From assembly GCA_964519835.1 (NCBI GenBank), contig CAZFLD010000001.1:62001-126000 (forward strand): DNA of 64,000 bases, written 5' to 3'. Position 1 is the stretch's first letter; the number at the start of each line of letters is the position of its first letter. The DNA is from CAZFLD01 sp964519835. GTDB lineage: Bacteria > Spirochaetota > Spirochaetia > DSM-27196 > CAZFLD01. Made by a program: the position numbers and the translations under genes. This document shows positions 50,245-58,760 of the stretch, one piece after another. The notes under the pieces were generated by a model. It was not told the DNA's origin. It worked only from the letters and a program-made list of their open reading frames with translations, and did not search any database.

Positions 50245-51347
50245 GGCGCTCCCTTCTGCTCGAACGGGCGATCAACAATATCGTCCCATACAATCCCGTC
50301 GCCTTTGCGCACATCCCGTTGCAGCTTTACTCCGACAATTGCCTCCGCGTACTCGGGGTGCAGCCCGGGACGAAGGTTTTTCTCGCTGCGTACCACAACG
50401 ACGTCCGAAGCTTCGATCCTGTTTCCCGCCGCGAGGTCGCGAACGGCGTGAATGCTCCGGTTTGTTCGCCCGTAGTTCTGAGCCTCGGCCTCGGGCAACT
50501 GCTTTGTGCCCGTGCCGCGAATAGCGGTCACGCGGTCTTTGCCGAGCATATCGACAACGGCCGCCCGCCGGTCTGTTGCATCTTCAACCAGCCGAACCGC
50601 CTCCACCATCCGCGCAAAGCCACCCGGGTCCAGGGCCACCGGATCATCAAGTCCACCTCCGCCTTGATCAAGAGTGAGGTGTTTCTCAATCATGATCGCC
50701 CCTTCCGCTGCCGCTACGGCCGGTACCGCGGTGGGGTGAAGACTGTGGTCACTCACGCCGACAGGCACTCCCAACAACAAAGATAAAGGCGAGATCACGG
50801 CCAGATTGTAGGCAGACTCCGGCGCCGGGTATACCGTGACACAGTGCAACAGCGTTATAGCCCCGCGTCCAAGCACCCCCAACGCAGATTCAATATCCCC
50901 AAGTCTGGATACGCCTGATGAGATTATAATTGACCTTGATTGGTCATGCAAAAAGATTCGTTTAATATTTTTTAGCAAAGGAATGTGATTCAGCTCCGGT
51001 GAGGCGACTTTGAGGCGCCGTACGCCGAGAGACGCGATGTCCAAAAGGGATTTGGCCCCAAAGACCGAGCACAGGAACTCGATACCGATTTCGTCGCAGT
51101 ATTCCGCTATTGCCTCGAAAAAGGACACATCTTTTTCGAGGCTGCGAAATCGGGAGTGGAGCGGCACACTGCCACTCGGAAGGGCGACCTCGCCGGTGGC
51201 CGGGTGAACGATCTCGTCTGCAATAACGTGCTGGAACTTGACAACATCGGCACCCGCGTCGCGCGCCGCCTTACACAGCGCAAAGGCGGTGTCACGGCTA
51301 CCACCGTGGGCGGTACCGGCCTCGGCGACGATGGTTACCGGGGTCAT
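50229..51347 (-). CDS. NeuB-family sialic-acid-type sugar synthase with SAF domain
   Basis: 372 residues. A TIM-barrel NeuB domain (about 1-245) has IVAEAGTAHGG, DAGADVVKFQ and HCVTVYPAPESAYNL, which bind the sugar and phosphoenolpyruvate with Mn2+. A C-terminal SAF (antifreeze-like) domain (about 305-360) has NRSIHAVRDLAAG. It makes a nonulosonic acid (sialic, legionaminic or pseudaminic type) from PEP and an N-acetylated hexose. It overlaps the serS stop by four bases (ATGA). No CMP-transferase or epimerase partner is in the window, so the exact sugar cannot be set. Such sugars commonly decorate flagellin or surface glycans. Confidence 0.85.
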   Translation of the reverse strand: MTPVTIVAEAGTAHGGSRDTAFALCKAARDAGADVVKFQHVIADEIVHPATGEVALPSGSVPLHSRFRSLEKDVSFFEAIAEYCDEIGIEFLCSVFGAKSLLDIASLGVRRLKVASPELNHIPLLKNIKRIFLHDQSRSIIISSGVSRLGDIESALGVLGRGAITLLHCVTVYPAPESAYNLAVISPLSLLLGVPVGVSDHSLHPTAVPAVAAAEGAIMIEKHLTLDQGGGGLDDPVALDPGGFARMVEAVRLVEDATDRRAAVVDMLGKDRVTAIRGTGTKQLPEAEAQNYGRTNRSIHAVRDLAAGNRIEASDVVVVRSEKNLRPGLHPEYAEAIVGVKLQRDVRKGDGIVWDDIVDRPFEQKGAPWPAR

Positions 51348-52624
51348 GGGTCGGAGCCGATCGCCTCAAAGCCAAGGTACGGCACAAGCATCTCGGGCAT
51401 GCGGACGGAGCCATCCGGTTGTTGGTAGTTTTCGAGAATCGACACAATCGCTCGGCTTACCGCTACGGCGGTGCCGTTGAGCATGTGAAGGGGAGCTACC
51501 TTTCCATCTGGGGCGCGATACCGCACCGAGAGACGTCGTGCTTGGTAGTCCGTACAGTTCGACGCACTCGTGACCTCGCCGTAGCTTCCATTCTCACCGC
51601 GGCCCGGCATCCATGCTTCGATGTCGAACTTGCGATACGCCGGCCCGCCGAGGTCGCCGGTGCAGGTGTCGACGATCCTATACGCGATCCCCAAGCCCCC
51701 GTACACCTCTTCTTCTAAAGCGAGAATCTCCTCGAGCATTGTTTCCGATGCCTCGGGCTCGACAAAGGCAAACAGCTCGACTTTGGTAAACTGGTGGACC
51801 CGATACAAGCCCCGAGAGTATTGCCCGGCGGCGCCGGCCTCCCGGCGGAAGCAGTGGGAAAGGCCTGCCATCTTAATCGGAAGTCTTTGGGCGTCCAAGA
51901 TGCTGTCCGCGTGGTAGGCCCCGAGGGTAATCTCCGCCGTGCCGATCAGACACGTGTCGGTGTCCTCCACTCCGTAGATATTCGACTCCGCGCCCCGAGG
52001 GTTGAATCCTATGCCTTCGATGATCTCCGTCCTTGCTATGTCCGGCGTGATATGGGGCAAAAAGCCGTGTTTCTGGGCGATGTCCATAGCGTAGCGGATC
52101 AAAGCGAGCTCGAGATACACCGCCTTGCCGCGGAGATAGTAATACTTGGCACCGGAGACCTTTGCAGCCGTCTCGAAGTCGATGATGCCGAGCGCTTCCG
52201 CGAGCTCGACGTGGTCTTTGGGTTCAAAATCAAACGTCGGCGGCCGGCCCACCCGGCGAATCTCTACGTTGTCCGATTCTTCTCTGCCCACGGGGGCATC
52301 GGGATGGCTTATGTTCGGGATGAGCTTTGCCGTCGCGTCGAGCTCCGCCTCGGTTTCGCTCAAGCGGGTTTCCAAAGAGGCTAGTTGTTCTTTTAGCTCG
52401 CGGCCTTCAGCAATCAGCGTAGTGCGATGCTGCTGCTCTATCGTACCCTTCATCTGCTTGGCGTTTTTGTTGCGGTGCTGTCTGAGGCTTTCGATCTGCT
52501 GGAGCATCGTATTGCGGGAGTCGTACAGCGCGGCCACGCGGGATACATCCACGCTTACATTGCGGTTATTGCAGTTCCTTTGGACGGCGTCTACGTTGTC
52601 GCGAATGAATCTAAGATCGAGCAT
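51344..52624 (-). CDS. serS: Seryl-tRNA synthetase
   Basis: 426 residues, class II aminoacyl-tRNA synthetase. The N-terminal antiparallel coiled-coil tRNA-binding arm (about 30-105) is followed by the catalytic core with motif 2 (HCFRREAGAAGQYSRGLYR), TKVELF and motif 3 (NGTAVAVSRAIVSILENYQ). It charges tRNA-Ser for translation. The ATG is preceded by a leaderless-type promoter inside the end of proC. The NeuB-like gene overlaps its stop by four bases. Confidence 0.96.
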   Translation of the reverse strand: MLDLRFIRDNVDAVQRNCNNRNVSVDVSRVAALYDSRNTMLQQIESLRQHRNKNAKQMKGTIEQQHRTTLIAEGRELKEQLASLETRLSETEAELDATAKLIPNISHPDAPVGREESDNVEIRRVGRPPTFDFEPKDHVELAEALGIIDFETAAKVSGAKYYYLRGKAVYLELALIRYAMDIAQKHGFLPHITPDIARTEIIEGIGFNPRGAESNIYGVEDTDTCLIGTAEITLGAYHADSILDAQRLPIKMAGLSHCFRREAGAAGQYSRGLYRVHQFTKVELFAFVEPEASETMLEEILALEEEVYGGLGIAYRIVDTCTGDLGGPAYRKFDIEAWMPGRGENGSYGEVTSASNCTDYQARRLSVRYRAPDGKVAPLHMLNGTAVAVSRAIVSILENYQQPDGSVRMPEMLVPYLGFEAIGSDP

Positions 52625-52630
52625 TGTGCA

Positions 52631-52659
52631 ATATTAGCCACTACCCGAGGCGCTTTCAA
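52631..52659 (-). promoter_or_regulatory. Promoter TTGAAA-17-TAATAT, leaderless type, for serS
   Basis: On the minus strand TTGAAA (52659-52654) and TAATAT (52636-52631) are 17 bases apart, and TAATAT ends six bases before the serS ATG (52624). The first three bases of the -10 box are the TAA stop codon of proC (52636-52634). This is the best-formed leaderless promoter in the window. Confidence 0.6.
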
Positions 52660-53449
52660 CCAGCTCTTTCTCGAGTTCGGCCGCCCGTCCGGCGGCACGC
52701 ATGACCGCTTCCACAACGGTCCCGGTAAAGCCGCGCTCCTCGAGTACGGTAAGCCCCTCGATGGTGGTTCCCGCAGGCGAAGCCACGCGTGAGGCATAGT
52801 CGCTTGGGTGGATACCGGTCCTCCGGAGGGCCGTGGCGGCTCCTTCTACCACATCCAAGGCCATGCCGAGGGCCTGTGGATAGGCAATCCCGGCCCGGGT
52901 CCCGCCGAGGGCCAACCCGTGAATAAAGGAAAAGACAAAGGCGATTCCGGAGCCCGATATACCCGTCACCGCCGGAATGTTGCTTTCCGGGACCACCGTG
53001 ACCGACCCCAAGGAGGCGGCAACCTCCTGTGCCGCTTCCCGCAGTGCCTCCCCGGCTTCTTCGGCAAACGAGAGTCCGACGGCGGCCTTCCCAAAGGCGC
53101 CGGCAAGATTCGGCATGATCCGCGCTACTTGGCTTGTGTAGCAGACCTGGGATATTAGGGTGATCGGCACCCCGGCCATAACCGAAATGACAGGCCGATC
53201 GCGAAAAAGAAGTCCGAACACCGCCGCCATTGCCAGGAAGTCCTGGGGTTTTACGGCCAAGATGGTCGTTGCATTCTCGATGGCGGCTTGTTCCGGCGAC
53301 ACGGCTACTTGGTGGCCGGCCTTGGCGGCTCCCGCGACACGATCGGGATCTTTCTCCACAACCGTGGTCTCCGCACCGGCGGCGCGAATCCCGTCCGCAA
53401 TAACAGATCCCATGTTGCCGTAGCCTACAATAATCGCCTTGGTAGTCAT
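52634..53449 (-). CDS. proC: Pyrroline-5-carboxylate reductase
   Basis: 271 residues. N-terminal Rossmann fold IVGYGNMGSVIADGI, then the long helical dimer domain with the ProC signature (GISGSGIAFVFSFIHGLALGG) and VASPAGTTIEGLTVLEERG. It reduces pyrroline-5-carboxylate to proline with NAD(P)H. Its stop overlaps the serS promoter. It has no Shine-Dalgarno, but TAGAAT ends seven bases before the ATG. Confidence 0.94.
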   Translation of the reverse strand: MTTKAIIVGYGNMGSVIADGIRAAGAETTVVEKDPDRVAGAAKAGHQVAVSPEQAAIENATTILAVKPQDFLAMAAVFGLLFRDRPVISVMAGVPITLISQVCYTSQVARIMPNLAGAFGKAAVGLSFAEEAGEALREAAQEVAASLGSVTVVPESNIPAVTGISGSGIAFVFSFIHGLALGGTRAGIAYPQALGMALDVVEGAATALRRTGIHPSDYASRVASPAGTTIEGLTVLEERGFTGTVVEAVMRAAGRAAELEKELVESASGSG

Positions 53450-53456
53450 GGAGCGT

Positions 53457-53462
53457 ATTCTA
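53457..53462 (-). promoter_or_regulatory. -10-like box TAGAAT seven bases before proC ATG
   Basis: TAGAAT on the minus strand (53462-53457) is followed by seven bases and the ATG at 53449. A weak -35 (TGGACC, 18-base spacer) is present. No ribosome site lies between. Confidence 0.45.
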
Positions 53463-53543
53463 CGCCGCGCGAAACGGACTGGTCCAGGTGAGGCGGTACC
53501 AAGAGTGCTGCCGGAGCGCCCCCCAAACTCGCGGGAGCGACAC

Positions 53544-54098
53544 CTACACCATTCCAGGAAACCCGCGCCGCCTTAGTGCCTCGTAGACAACAATGGCGAC
53601 GGTGTTCGAGAGGTTGAGCGACCGCCTCTCCGGGAGCATAGGAATCCGCACACAACGATCCGGGTGTTGGTCCCGGATCCATGGAGGAAGGCCGGTGCTC
53701 TCCTTTCCGAACACGACGTGGACGCCGGCCGGATAAGCAGCGTCGGTGTACGGACGGACGGCGTGTTTGGTCGTGAATACACACAAGTCGGGGTCCGTCG
53801 ATGCCAAGTACGACTCCAGGGACTTATGCTCGGTCAATGTGAGGTGAGGCCAGTAGTCGAGGCCCGCACGCTTTACGTATCTGTCGCTGAGGGAAAAGCC
53901 CAAGGGGTGAACAAGGTGAAGGTGAGCGCCGACAACGGCACAGGTGCGGGCGACGTTGCCGGCGTTTTGTGGAATCTCCGGCTCGACGAGAACAACGTGC
54001 ACCGGGACGGTGCCCGGGTCGCCCTGGGCGAGACGGGATGGTCCTACCTCCACGTCGCTGTCCAGGACAGACGGCGTTTCCTTGTCCGAGCCGTTCAC
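53544..54098 (-). CDS. trmL: tRNA (cytidine/uridine-34-2'-O)-methyltransferase TrmL
   Basis: 184 residues. SPOUT methyltransferase with the deep trefoil-knot motifs: VEPEIPQNAGNVARTCAV, VVFGKESTGLPPW and the C-terminal RSLNLSNTVAIVVYEALR. It methylates the wobble ribose of certain tRNA-Leu isoacceptors. It starts two bases after the tpx stop, so the two are co-transcribed. The first ~30 residues precede the family core, and GTG 54098 may be replaced by a downstream GTG. Confidence 0.9.
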   Translation of the reverse strand: MNGSDKETPSVLDSDVEVGPSRLAQGDPGTVPVHVVLVEPEIPQNAGNVARTCAVVGAHLHLVHPLGFSLSDRYVKRAGLDYWPHLTLTEHKSLESYLASTDPDLCVFTTKHAVRPYTDAAYPAGVHVVFGKESTGLPPWIRDQHPDRCVRIPMLPERRSLNLSNTVAIVVYEALRRRGFPGMV

Positions 54099-54100
54099 GA

Positions 54101-54601
54101 TTACGTAACGGCGGAGAGTGCCTTCTCGTAGTCCGGCTCTTGGGCAATCTCCGGAACGAGCTCGGTGTAAACAACGGTGTTGTTCTCATCAAGAACAACA
54201 ACGGCGCGTCCCAAGACTCCCGCCATCGGGCCGTCGGCAATCTCGATGCCGTAGTCCTTGCCAAAGCTCTTGTCGCGAAGCATCGAAAGGGCTTCAACAT
54301 TCTTGATGCCCTCGACCTCACAGAACCGAGCCTGCGCGAAGGGCAGGTCCGCGCTTATGGTGAGAACCGCGGTGTTGTTGAGCTTAGATGCCTCTTTGTT
54401 GAAACGACGGGCGCTGGCAGCGCACACACCGGTATCGAGGCTGGGAACGATGTTAAGGATCTTTTTTTTGCCGGCGTACGTGTCCAGGCCGACGTCGGAA
54501 AGGTCCGACTTTGTCAGACGAAAATCGGGAGCGGGGCTGCCGTTTGCCGGCAACTCGCCGGTAGTATGGATTGGTGTTCCCTTGAGAGTTATCTGGGCCA
54601 T
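54101..54601 (-). CDS. tpx: Thiol peroxidase (2-Cys peroxiredoxin Tpx)
   Basis: 166 residues, typical Tpx size. Peroxidatic Cys60 in SLDTGVCAASARRF and resolving Cys94 in ARFCEVEG have the Tpx-type spacing. It reduces hydrogen peroxide and alkyl hydroperoxides using thioredoxin in the cytoplasm (or periplasm; no signal is seen). GAGGAGG precedes the ATG. It is followed by trmL. Confidence 0.94.
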   Translation of the reverse strand: MAQITLKGTPIHTTGELPANGSPAPDFRLTKSDLSDVGLDTYAGKKKILNIVPSLDTGVCAASARRFNKEASKLNNTAVLTISADLPFAQARFCEVEGIKNVEALSMLRDKSFGKDYGIEIADGPMAGVLGRAVVVLDENNTVVYTELVPEIAQEPDYEKALSAVT

Positions 54602-54657
54602 ATTATCCTCCTCGTGTGGATTTAACGATGTTTACCGTAAAAGTAACCATCGCGATC

Positions 54658-54735
54658 GCCACCGGCTACTCCGCCACCGGCTACTCCGCCACCGGCTACT
54701 CCGCCACCGGCTACTCCGCCACCGGCTACTGTGCT
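54658..54735. repeat. 15-bp tandem repeat, four perfect copies plus partial ones
   Basis: ACCGGCTACTCCGCC is repeated four times in 54661-54720, with a degenerate copy at 54721-54735 and a partial one before. It fills the gap between the rel stop and the tpx start. Its 15-base period is a multiple of three but it has frequent stops on the minus strand. Confidence 0.9.
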
Positions 54736-56776
54736 ACCGCGCAGCCTCCACGGCGTCCAAGCGGTTCTTGTCTTCGCTGATGGTCATCACGGCCGGCACG
54801 GCGCGTATACTTTTTAGTATCCGCTTGAAATCATCGCGGCGATCCATCTCGAGGGTGAAGTAGGCCTCGATGTTCCCGTTGGAGCCGTCGGCAATTCTGC
54901 CCTCGATGAGATGGCCCTTGAGCTTTCTGACCGCACCCTCGATTTCGCTGAATAGGTCGAAGGACTTATGGGCGACGACGTGAAACCGCCGGGTTTCGCG
55001 TGGCGAGACGGTCTCCCATTCAACCTCGATGCGGCGTTCTTGGAACTCGGGGATAAAACGTAGGTTGGGACAGTCCATCCGATGCACAACGATTCCGCGG
55101 CCCCTCGATACGTACCCGATAATCTCATCGCCGGTTGTTGGTTCGCAGCACTGGGCAAAGCGAATCATCATATTGCGCTCGTTGCCGATGCGGACGCCGA
55201 CGCGAGTTGGGTCGGCCCTGGAAGTCGACGGCGTATAGTCCTTGGCCGCCGGTTCGGCCTCGACATTGTTTGGCTGCTTGCCCGTTGCAGCCTTAGTGCC
55301 GCGCTCTCTGCGGGCCACGATGCTGCGGTCGATAAAAAGGTCTTCGTCGTGTTTGTTGAGCCAAGCGCGGATTTTCGACCGGGCTCTGGTTGTTCGAACT
55401 TGCCTAAGCCAGTTGAGGTGGGGGTGGGCGCTTGGGGAGGTGAGGATTTCTATGACCTGGGTGTTTTTGAGAGGATCCTTTAGCGCGACGATATGGCCGT
55501 CGGCCTTCGCCCCCATCGTGTGGTGGCCAACCTCCGTATGGATGTGATATGCAAAGTCTATCGCCGTGGCGCCCCGCGGAAGTTCGATGGCGTCACCCTT
55601 GGGCGTGAACACGTAGATCGAGTCCTCGAGGAGCTCTCGCTTGATCTCATCCAGAAACTCGCTCGAGGTAATCCGCACATTCCCCAGGCTCTTTACCTGC
55701 TTCATGATGGTGTAGTCGTGTTTGCCTTTGGAGGCGCCGTCCAAACCCTTTTTATAGAGCCAGTGAGCGGCAATGCCGTACTCGGCGGTTTGGTGCATCT
55801 CGTGGGTGCGGATCTGAATCTCGGTAAGCTTGCCGTCGTAGCCCATGACCGTCGTGTGGAGGCTCTGGTAGCGGTTTGACTTGGGCATGGCGACGTAGTC
55901 TTTGAATCGCCCCTCGATGGGCATCCAGAGCTTGTGCACAATGCCGAGAAGTGTGTAGCACTCGGTGGCAGTTCCGCAGATGACACGAATTCCCAAGAAA
56001 TCGAAGATCTCCTCGATCTGTTTGTTGCGCCGGCGCATCTTCTCGTAGATAGAGTAGTAGTGTTTGGCGCGGGTCTCTACCTCAATGTCGATGTTCTCGG
56101 CGCGAGCCGCCGCTTTGATTGCCTGTTCGACCTTGTTGAGGTACTCTCCCCGCTCTTCCTGCTGGTCCTTGATGTAACCAGCGATCTGTTTAAAGGCGTT
56201 TGGGTTGACATGACAAAGCGATAGGTTCTCGAGCTCGTCCTTCATCCACGAGATACCGAGGCGACCGGCAAGAGGCGCGTAGATGTCGAGGGTTTCCTGA
56301 GCAATCTCTCGGCGCCGCAACTCCCTCTTGTGCTCTAAAGTGCGCATGTTGTGAAGCTTGTCGGCAAGCTTGATTAGAATCACGCGCACGTCCTTGACCA
56401 TGGCAAAGAGCATCTTTCGGATTGTCTCGGCCTCTTGGACAGTCTTGTTTTTTGCCTTTACCAGGGAGATCTTTGTTACGCCGTTTACAAGCGCTTCAAC
56501 ATTCCGGCCGAACTCACGGCGCAGGTCGAGACGGGAGTATTCGGTGTCCTCGAGAACGTCGTGAAGGAGGGCGCCAATGATGCAGTCGCCATCCATTTTC
56601 ATATCGATGAGGATTTCTGCTACTGCGAGGGGATGCGATATGTAGGGTTCACCGCTTTCGCGCGCTTGCCCGTGGTGAAGACGTTCCGCTACCGAAGCGG
56701 CCTTGTTGATCTGGCGGCCGACATCCTCGCCATAGGGTTCAATCTTGATTTTGAGGTCGTCAATTGTTCGAACCAT
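54734..56776 (-). CDS. rel: Bifunctional (p)ppGpp synthetase/hydrolase (RelA/SpoT)
   Basis: 680 residues. The N-terminal HD hydrolase (SHPLAVAEIL, LHDVLEDTEY) and synthetase domains (YQSLHTTVMGYDGK) are both intact, followed by TGS (VFTPKGDAIELPRGATAIDF), helical and conserved-Cys regions, and a C-terminal ACT domain (about 605-680). HD plus synthetase motifs indicate a dual-function Rel that makes and degrades the alarmone, controlling the stringent response. It is the last gene of a rhomboid-prfA-prmC-rel run. No strong Shine-Dalgarno is seen at its ATG. Confidence 0.94.
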   Translation of the reverse strand: MVRTIDDLKIKIEPYGEDVGRQINKAASVAERLHHGQARESGEPYISHPLAVAEILIDMKMDGDCIIGALLHDVLEDTEYSRLDLRREFGRNVEALVNGVTKISLVKAKNKTVQEAETIRKMLFAMVKDVRVILIKLADKLHNMRTLEHKRELRRREIAQETLDIYAPLAGRLGISWMKDELENLSLCHVNPNAFKQIAGYIKDQQEERGEYLNKVEQAIKAAARAENIDIEVETRAKHYYSIYEKMRRRNKQIEEIFDFLGIRVICGTATECYTLLGIVHKLWMPIEGRFKDYVAMPKSNRYQSLHTTVMGYDGKLTEIQIRTHEMHQTAEYGIAAHWLYKKGLDGASKGKHDYTIMKQVKSLGNVRITSSEFLDEIKRELLEDSIYVFTPKGDAIELPRGATAIDFAYHIHTEVGHHTMGAKADGHIVALKDPLKNTQVIEILTSPSAHPHLNWLRQVRTTRARSKIRAWLNKHDEDLFIDRSIVARRERGTKAATGKQPNNVEAEPAAKDYTPSTSRADPTRVGVRIGNERNMMIRFAQCCEPTTGDEIIGYVSRGRGIVVHRMDCPNLRFIPEFQERRIEVEWETVSPRETRRFHVVAHKSFDLFSEIEGAVRKLKGHLIEGRIADGSNGNIEAYFTLEMDRRDDFKRILKSIRAVPAVMTISEDKNRLDAVEAAR

Positions 56777-56798
56777 CGCTTCACGTCAACAGGGTGGC

Positions 56799-57701
56799 TT
56801 ACTCGTATCGGCCGATTACTACGCGGTCCCGATGTGCAAGGTCCCTGAGAGTGTCGACCTTGCCAAAACCTACGTCTTGTAGCATTTCGGCTACTTGCGC
56901 AGCCTGCCCAATCCCACATTCAACCCCAAGGTAACTTTTTTTTTGAAGATGATCTACCGCACCTTTCACAAGCGGCTCGATTACCTCCAATCCCTGTTCT
57001 CCCGCCTGCAGAGCTAGCTTCGGCTCCGGCCACGAAGCGTTTTCTAGCGTCGCGTACTCCGCTTTGCTCAGATACGGAGGGTTCGCAAGTATAAGATCAA
57101 AACGTCCTTCAACCGGTGAGTACAAGTCGCCTTTCTTGAACTCTATCGCACCTGCTACGCCAAGGCGCGTAGCGTTTTCCCGAGCCACGGCAAGTGCGTC
57201 GCCGGAGACGTCGACGGCAGTGACAAACGCGGCCGGCCGGTGTCTTGCTATCGCGCATGCCACCGCCCCACTGCCGGTGCACAGGTCGAGGACGCGCGCG
57301 CGCGACTCCTTGTAGGCCGGCTTAGCAAGGACACGGAGGCCGAATTCTACCAGAATTTCGGTCTCCGGCCGCGGCACGAGGACACGGGGATCCACCAATA
57401 GCTCGATGTCGAAAAAGGCCTTTCGCCCAATTAGATACGAGACCGGTTCGCCGCCAATCCGGCGATGGAGGAGCGTGTCAAACAGTACTTGCGACTTTGC
57501 GTCAAGGGGCTCGGGATAGCGGGCGAGCACCTTTTCTTTTGCGGCGCCGACAACGTGTGCAAGCAGCAGGAGCGCGTCGAGAAACGGTGTTTCGATTGCC
57601 CCGGGAGTGCCGGACTCGGTTGACCCGGCATGCTCCGCTAACAAGCGGCGCGCGCCGAGGATCGCGTCCCTGTAGGTGATATCGCTCCTATACTCCGGCA
57701 C
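56799..57701 (-). CDS. prmC: Release-factor glutamine methyltransferase PrmC
   Basis: 300 residues. An N-terminal helical RF-binding domain is followed by a class I methyltransferase domain with DLCTGSGAVACAIA (SAM) and the Gln-binding NPPYLSKAEY. It N5-methylates the GGQ glutamine of RF1 and RF2. Its GTG start lies inside the end of prfA (14-base overlap), the classic prfA-prmC pair. Confidence 0.93.
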   Translation of the reverse strand: MPEYRSDITYRDAILGARRLLAEHAGSTESGTPGAIETPFLDALLLLAHVVGAAKEKVLARYPEPLDAKSQVLFDTLLHRRIGGEPVSYLIGRKAFFDIELLVDPRVLVPRPETEILVEFGLRVLAKPAYKESRARVLDLCTGSGAVACAIARHRPAAFVTAVDVSGDALAVARENATRLGVAGAIEFKKGDLYSPVEGRFDLILANPPYLSKAEYATLENASWPEPKLALQAGEQGLEVIEPLVKGAVDHLQKKSYLGVECGIGQAAQVAEMLQDVGFGKVDTLRDLAHRDRVVIGRYE

Positions 57702-58758
57702 TCTTCAGGGCTTCTTCGCGGTCTGAAATCTTTAGTGCCTCGATAACCTCGTCGAGCTCGCCGGCGACAATCTGGTCGAGCTTGTAGAGCGTAAGGTTGA
57801 TGCGGTGATCGGTAACTCTACTCTGAGGAAAGTTATACGTGCGGATACGCTCGGATCGATCGCCGGAGCCGATCTGACTGCGCCGTGCTTCGGACCGCTC
57901 GGCGTCGCGTTTCTGCTGTTCCGCCTCATATAGGCGAGCCTTTAAGACGCGGAGTGCCTTTGCCTTGTTTTTGTGTTGTGACTTCTCGTCCTGACACGTA
58001 ACTACCAAACCGGTCGGAATGTGGGTGATCCGCACGGCCGAGTCGGTGGTGTTTACACTTTGGCCACCGGGACCGGAGGAGCGATAAACGTCCACTCGGA
58101 GGTCCTCTTGGTTGACCTCAATGTCCGCGTCTTCCGCCTCCGGCAACACCGCCACGGTGACCGCCGACGTGTGTATGCGACCTCCCGATTCGGTTGTTGG
58201 TACCCGCTGCACGCGGTGGACGCCGCTCTCGTATTTGAGATTGCCGTAGGTATTCTTGCCGGCCACGGAAAAGACGATTTCTTTGAAGCCTCCGACCTCC
58301 GTGTCGCTCGCTGAGAGCACCTCCGTTTTCCAGTTCCGTGATTCCGCGTAACGCGTGTACATCCTGTAGAGATCCGCGGCAAAAAGGCTCGCTTCCTCGC
58401 CACCGGTACCGGCTCTGATCTCCATGATGATGTCCTTTTGATCAAGGGGATCTTTCGGGACAAGGTGCATCCGCAGGGCGTTTTCCAGCGAGTTCCTCTT
58501 CTCTTCGAGGGTCGCCATTTCGTCACGGGCCATAGCTTTGAGCTCCGCGTCCGCTTCGGCCTCGGCGAGATCTCTTGCGTCTTGGATTTGCGCTACGACG
58601 TTTTTGTACTCCTTGTAATCGGTAACGATCTCGCGAAGAGCTGCGTGTTCCTGCATGAGGGCTTTGTAACGTTCGGGATGTTTTGGGAGCTCCGGGTCGG
58701 CGATAAGCGACTCTACTTCTTGGAATCGACCCGCCGTCTCTTCCAGGCGATCAAACAT
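57688..58758 (-). CDS. prfA: Peptide chain release factor 1
   Basis: 356 residues. The stop-codon-reading motif region RVPTTESGGRIHTSA and the peptidyl-hydrolysis motif GPGGQSVNTTDSA identify RF1, which reads UAA and UAG. The first 80 residues form the helical domain. A GGAG ribosome site precedes the ATG. The use of RF1 fits TAG being an ordinary stop codon in this genome. Confidence 0.95.
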   Translation of the reverse strand: MFDRLEETAGRFQEVESLIADPELPKHPERYKALMQEHAALREIVTDYKEYKNVVAQIQDARDLAEAEADAELKAMARDEMATLEEKRNSLENALRMHLVPKDPLDQKDIIMEIRAGTGGEEASLFAADLYRMYTRYAESRNWKTEVLSASDTEVGGFKEIVFSVAGKNTYGNLKYESGVHRVQRVPTTESGGRIHTSAVTVAVLPEAEDADIEVNQEDLRVDVYRSSGPGGQSVNTTDSAVRITHIPTGLVVTCQDEKSQHKNKAKALRVLKARLYEAEQQKRDAERSEARRSQIGSGDRSERIRTYNFPQSRVTDHRINLTLYKLDQIVAGELDEVIEALKISDREEALKSAGV

Positions 58759-58760
58759 GT

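Noticed and set aside
54658..54735. Possible CRISPR array
   Set aside because: Units are directly adjacent 15-mers without spacers; a simple tandem repeat.
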